DNA of 64,000 bases. Origin: Paenibacillus sp. 1781tsa1. Its GTDB lineage: Bacteria; Bacillota; Bacilli; Paenibacillales; Paenibacillaceae. How positions within the stretch are numbered: position 1 is the first letter of the stretch; every line of letters begins with the position of its first letter. Positions 60,480 through 64,000 of the stretch are shown here, one piece after another. Under the pieces are notes generated by a model. That model was not told the origin of the DNA. It saw only the letters and a list, made by a program, of their open reading frames with translations, and searched no databases. Where the stretch lies: the NCBI RefSeq assembly GCF_024159265.1, contig NZ_JAMYWY010000001.1, positions 3,162,001-3,226,000 of the forward strand, in the 5' to 3' direction. The position numbers and the translations under genes are program-made.

Positions 60480-62891
60480 ATGAATAAAACCGTTGAATGG
60501 AAGTTGGAAGAGGAAAGATTAGTGCAGGTAAGGAGCAAGCTTCAGGCAAGACTCGACGAGCTAGAACCGAAGGTTGAAGGACTGCATGAACAGGCTGCCG
60601 AAATTCGTAAACGGTTTTGGGAAGAAGTGACGATTAACACGGGTTCGTACACGGATTTTGAAGATGCATTCTATACCATTAATCAGCAATCCAGAGTGTT
60701 GGCCGAGAGGGAGCGAGGGCACAAGCTGCTAACGCAACAATGGAAAAATACAAAGAGATTGCTTCCAACACCGTATTTTGGTCGCTTTGATTATAAGGAA
60801 AAAGGCATGACATTTACCGAACAGATCTACATCGGTGTATCTTCCTTCATGGATGAAGATGGATTGAGCTTTCTAATCTATGACTGGCGTACGCCAATTG
60901 CTAGTTTGTACTATGATCACTCTCCCGGGCCAGCAAGTTATGACACTCCTTCAGGACAAATCGAGGGTAAGATGGAGCTCAAGCGTCAATACCAGATCCA
61001 ACACGGGCAGCTTCTTAGCATGTTTGACTCAAATGAGACGATTGGTGACGAATTGTTGCAGCAAGTACTCGCCAAGGGTGCAGACTCACAAATGAAAAGC
61101 ATTGTAGCAACCATCCAGAAGGAACAAAATGCCATTATCCGTGATGACCGAAGCCGAATGCTCATCGTTCAGGGAGCAGCTGGCAGTGGCAAGACGTCCG
61201 CTGCTTTACAGCGAGTGGCTTACTTGTTATACAAACACCGGCAGACTGTCAAAGCAGATCAGATTGTACTTTTCTCGCCGAATCCGATGTTTACCAGTTA
61301 TACCTCCACCGTACTCCCGGAACTTGGCGAAGAGAACATGCAGCAGACCACTTTTCAGGAATATCTGAATTATTGGCTGGATTCCTCCTTACGACCAGAG
61401 GATGCCTTTGATCAGATTGAATATGTGCTGACAGCCCAGGGAGATCCAGGATATGAAGCTCGTATGGAGGCGATCAAGTATAAAGCTTCGGAGACATTCC
61501 TTCAAGTGCTCCAAAACTACGGTAAGTGGTTGGGAGGAGAGGGGATGCTGTTCAATGGGATTCGATTTCGGGAACGTGAGTTCATCACTGCAGACCGAAT
61601 CAAGACCCAGTTTTACAGTTTGGATCAAAATCTGACACTGTCCAACCGAATTCTTCTTGTGCAGGAATGGCTGCTGAGAGAACTCGTTACGCTGGAACGT
61701 CTGGAACGTGAAACCGACTGGGTTCAGGAGGAGTTGAATTATCTGGACACCGATGAATATGTGGAAGCTTTCGGGATGTTGCACAAAGAAAAGCCTGTGT
61801 TCGATGTCGCGGAAAAGTATGCAGCACGGGATAACGGTAATAACAGCGCAGAGCAAGATGAGGGTGCATTTAACTTTGCAGTGCGGGAAGAGGAATTGCT
61901 TCGTCAGAAACTGGTGAAAGACATGTTTAAACCTTTAAGGAAGAGTGTGCGGAAATTCCAGTTCGTGGATGTGAAAGGTATATATGAACAACTATTTGCA
62001 GATGAAGACGCTTATCGGGAACGAACGAATGGGGCAATCCCCCCGCAGCATTGGGCTGAGATATGCAAACAAACCAAGGAGATGATCCTCCAGAACAAGC
62101 TTTTCCATGAGGATGCTACTCCTTACCTATACGTAAAAGAATTGATCGAGGGCGTTCGGACGAATAGAGAGATTCGTTATGTCTTCGTGGATGAAGGTCA
62201 GGATTATTCGGCGTTTCAATACGAATATCTCAAGAAACTGTTTCCTCGTGCTCGCATGACCGTACTGGGGGATTTCGGGCAGGCAATCTTTATGCAGGCT
62301 ACGGAGTTAGCAGCATCCAACTCGCCATTGATCCACCTTTATGGAGAAGCTGAAACCACGTTGATCCGTCTGGTACGCAGTTATCGTTCAACCCAAGAGA
62401 TTGTTGAATTCACGAGACAGATGTTACCAGGGGGAGAAGAGATTAGACCGTTTGAAAGGAGAGATCAGAAGCCTCTTTTAAAAAAATTGAAGGACGAGAA
62501 GCAGCGTGGTGCGCAGATTCTGGCAGACATCACTTCGCTTAAGGCAGAGGGGTTCGATTCCATCGCTGTAATAACGAAGACCGCGGCTGAAAGCCGGGAA
62601 GCCCATGAAAGGTTACAAAGTCAAGGAGGCGAAGGGTTACAACTCATAACGAAGGATACACAGATTTTTGAAAAAGGAATCATGGTTATTCCTGTGTACC
62701 TCGCGAAAGGTGTCGAGTTCGATGCTGTCCTGGTCTATGATGCTTCACCAGAAGCTTACAGCCAGGAATATGATCGTAAACTTCTATATACGGCCTGTAC
62801 ACGGGCCATGCACCGACTTCATCTCTATACAACGAACAAGTGGTCACCGTTTGTGCAGGCGTTACCTGCGAATCTGTATGACACCTATTGA
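60480..62891 (+). CDS. helD: RNA-polymerase recycling motor HelD (UvrD/Rep-like helicase)
   Basis: This 803-residue protein has an N-terminal coiled coil (about 1-95) that probes RNA polymerase channels. A superfamily I ATPase core follows with Walker A GAAGSGKT (232-239), VFVDEGQDYS (Walker B) and late motifs LVRSYRSTQEI, KGVEFDAVLVYDAS and LLYTACTRAMHRL. FDYKEKGMTFTEQIYIGVSSF and IYDWRTPIASLYYD are typical of Bacillus HelD (YvgS). The enzyme frees stalled RNA polymerase. ATG 60480 follows AAGGGAG; ATG 60456 would add eight residues and overlap the ribosome site. Confidence 0.91.
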   Translation: MNKTVEWKLEEERLVQVRSKLQARLDELEPKVEGLHEQAAEIRKRFWEEVTINTGSYTDFEDAFYTINQQSRVLAERERGHKLLTQQWKNTKRLLPTPYFGRFDYKEKGMTFTEQIYIGVSSFMDEDGLSFLIYDWRTPIASLYYDHSPGPASYDTPSGQIEGKMELKRQYQIQHGQLLSMFDSNETIGDELLQQVLAKGADSQMKSIVATIQKEQNAIIRDDRSRMLIVQGAAGSGKTSAALQRVAYLLYKHRQTVKADQIVLFSPNPMFTSYTSTVLPELGEENMQQTTFQEYLNYWLDSSLRPEDAFDQIEYVLTAQGDPGYEARMEAIKYKASETFLQVLQNYGKWLGGEGMLFNGIRFREREFITADRIKTQFYSLDQNLTLSNRILLVQEWLLRELVTLERLERETDWVQEELNYLDTDEYVEAFGMLHKEKPVFDVAEKYAARDNGNNSAEQDEGAFNFAVREEELLRQKLVKDMFKPLRKSVRKFQFVDVKGIYEQLFADEDAYRERTNGAIPPQHWAEICKQTKEMILQNKLFHEDATPYLYVKELIEGVRTNREIRYVFVDEGQDYSAFQYEYLKKLFPRARMTVLGDFGQAIFMQATELAASNSPLIHLYGEAETTLIRLVRSYRSTQEIVEFTRQMLPGGEEIRPFERRDQKPLLKKLKDEKQRGAQILADITSLKAEGFDSIAVITKTAAESREAHERLQSQGGEGLQLITKDTQIFEKGIMVIPVYLAKGVEFDAVLVYDASPEAYSQEYDRKLLYTACTRAMHRLHLYTTNKWSPFVQALPANLYDTY

Positions 62892-62969
62892 AAATAATAA
62901 TCGTGAAGGCGTTAAACGTTGTTGTAAAAAGGTATTGCAGATCTGATCTTATTGCAGAACATACAAAGA

Positions 62970-62998
62970 AAAGACCCACCAATTAAGGTGGGTCTTTA
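62970..62998. terminator. Bidirectional terminator
   Basis: AAAGACCCACC (62970-62980) pairs perfectly with GGTGGGTCTTT (62987-62997) across AATTAA. It ends helD and probably also the convergent importer operon. Confidence 0.85.
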
Positions 62999-63082
62999 CG
63001 TCTATCTTTAAGCATTTTTAAAATGCTTAAGAATTCCCTCGGATTCCTCTAAATGCATCAGAGTTCTGCGAGAATATAAGGT

Positions 63083-63913
63083 TTAACCTTTAACTGCACC
63101 GGCAGTAAGGCCGCTGACAATATATTTTTGCCCGAATAGATACAGGATGAATACAGGCAGCGAAGTGAGCACGAGATTGGCAAAGATCAGATTCCAGTCC
63201 CGGCTATATTTGCCGTAGAAATTGTAGATCGATAGTGGCATCGTCCATGTGGAACTGTCTGTCAGGAAGTACACGGGAATCGTGATGTCATTCCATACGG
63301 ACATGAACACCATGATCGCTACCGTTGCGTTAACGGGCAGGATGAGCGGTGTGACAATGCGGAAGAACACGCCGAACACACTTGCTCCTTCCAGAAAGGC
63401 CACTTCGTCCAGTGCTCGTGGAATGGTTTTGATGAATCCACTGTACAAGAATACGCTGAAGGCTGTATTTAACGCGGCATAGATCAGGATAACGCTCGTG
63501 ATGCTGCCGTAGAACCCCAATCCCTGTACAACCCGTATGGTCGTGATAATCGACATTGGCGCAATCAGTCCCATGAAGAAATACATGTAGATGGTGCCGG
63601 ATAGTTTGGTTTCCCTACGTGCCAGAATGAATGCCGCTGCCGAAGAAGCAACAATATTAATGATGGAAGATACGCCAGTAATCAAAATACTGTTGAAGAA
63701 TGCTCGCGACAGACCGCCTTCTTGGAAGACACGAACATAGTTCGAGAACTGCCATGTTTCCGGGAAACTCAGGGAGAAGCTGAGCACTTCGGCGCTGGTT
63801 TTGAATGAACCAAAGATCAGAATGACAAGCGGTAACAGAACGATAAGAGAGGCCAGAATCAGGAAACCTTCCACGATATAGTTGCGGATGGCGAGTTTGC
63901 GTGTATAGCCCAT
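63083..63913 (-). CDS. Carbohydrate ABC transporter permease, MalG/LacG type
   Basis: This 276-residue membrane protein has six hydrophobic segments, an EAA-type loop (LDEVAFLEGASVFGVFFRIVTPLILP) and the C-terminal SGLTAGAVKG common to MalG-like permeases. AAGGAGG is about 11 bases before the ATG. It follows the upstream permease by one base and is the end of an importer operon running leftwards from beyond the window. Confidence 0.92.
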   Translation of the reverse strand: MGYTRKLAIRNYIVEGFLILASLIVLLPLVILIFGSFKTSAEVLSFSLSFPETWQFSNYVRVFQEGGLSRAFFNSILITGVSSIINIVASSAAAFILARRETKLSGTIYMYFFMGLIAPMSIITTIRVVQGLGFYGSITSVILIYAALNTAFSVFLYSGFIKTIPRALDEVAFLEGASVFGVFFRIVTPLILPVNATVAIMVFMSVWNDITIPVYFLTDSSTWTMPLSIYNFYGKYSRDWNLIFANLVLTSLPVFILYLFGQKYIVSGLTAGAVKG

Positions 63914-63914
63914 G

Positions 63915-64000
63915 TTATTCCGTAACCTCCTTACGCCGCATGAAGATCAATAGCGGTATAGCGATAATAGTAACGACCACGAACAGAAGGGTGTTGACCG
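63915..64000 (-). CDS. C-terminal end of a MalF-type ABC permease (cut by window edge)
   Basis: The frame entering from the right edge encodes a last hydrophobic helix (FVVVTIIAIPLLIF) and the basic tail MRRKEVTE, stopping at TAA (63917-63915). It ends one base before the next permease start. Position and composition fit the partner permease of the importer. Confidence 0.8.
   Translation of the reverse strand, partial: VNTLLFVVVTIIAIPLLIFMRRKEVTE

Noticed and set aside
63008..63030. Short AT-rich palindrome TTAAGCATTTT/AAAATGCTTAA after the last permease
   Set aside because: Probably part of the tail after the operon; the G+C-rich stem at 62970-62998 is the convincing terminator.
1..64000. 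CRISPR arrays, insertion sequences, prophage, tRNA or rRNA genes
   Set aside because: No regularly spaced repeats, transposase or phage structural genes, or RNA gene signatures were found on reading either strand.

Overview
The window looks like chromosome of a Gram-positive, endospore-forming member of the Paenibacillaceae, most likely Paenibacillus. The reasons are a complete GerA/GerB/GerC spore-germinant receptor operon, strong AGGAGG ribosome binding sites, frequent TTG and GTG starts, copper-amine-oxidase-type stalk domains on secreted enzymes, bacillithiol (yojF-bshB2), HelD and YqjM-type genes, and many regulators and sugar ABC transporters. Genus is an inference from gene content. 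No rRNA, tRNA, CRISPR array, insertion sequence or prophage was seen. About 62 protein genes (two cut by the window edges), three likely gene remnants and one candidate small RNA are described.

Layout. 1-4.3 kb: end of an unidentified gene, PLP aminotransferase, MaoC-like hotdog protein, LacI and AraC regulators. 4.3-7.5 kb: carbohydrate ABC importer (lipoprotein and two permeases) behind a perfect cre-like site. 7.7-11.8 kb: spore germinant receptor operon with a small two-helix D-type protein. 11.8-15.4 kb: GH18-like protein and three signal-less proteins that may belong to the spore surface. 15.4-23.1 kb: GAF histidine kinase, small esterase, HtrA-like protease fused to a stalk domain and a propeller, AraC regulator, SDR, GNAT. 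23.3-32.1 kb: large GH2 glycosidase, Agr-like LytTR/GHKL pair, secreted serine hydrolase, PQQ-repeat protein. 32.2-38.2 kb: methyltransferase, SDR with a MerR-type promoter, murB, DUF817 membrane protein, yojF-bshB2. 38.4-42.6 kb: nosD-nosL-nosY-nosF-thioredoxin operon with no nosZ in the window, but with a short open frame upstream that resembles part of a CuA/NosZ cupredoxin domain. 42.7-50.7 kb: metE with a MetR/MtaR-like site, a DUF3888-like protein, a stand-alone PUA-like protein, MBL hydrolase, GNAT, HxlR regulator beside a gene scar, MFS exporter, uppP. 50.9-60.1 kb: Fur-box-controlled siderophore-binding lipoprotein, a MarR regulon with a duplicated operator (scar, Cys-less rhodanese, old yellow enzyme), AraC, TetR, an AdhR/AdhA aldehyde-stress pair, HIT protein, YdhG-like protein, aldo/keto reductase. 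60.2-64 kb: a promoter-to-terminator unit without a gene (candidate sRNA), helD, and two permeases of another sugar importer.

The strongest leads are the nos accessory operon with its possible nosZ remnant, the candidate sRNA at 60.2-60.4 kb, the duplicated 24-base MarR promoter/operator block with an adjacent truncated gene, and the free-standing PUA-like protein at 45.7 kb. All homology statements come from reading motifs by eye; no database search was run.
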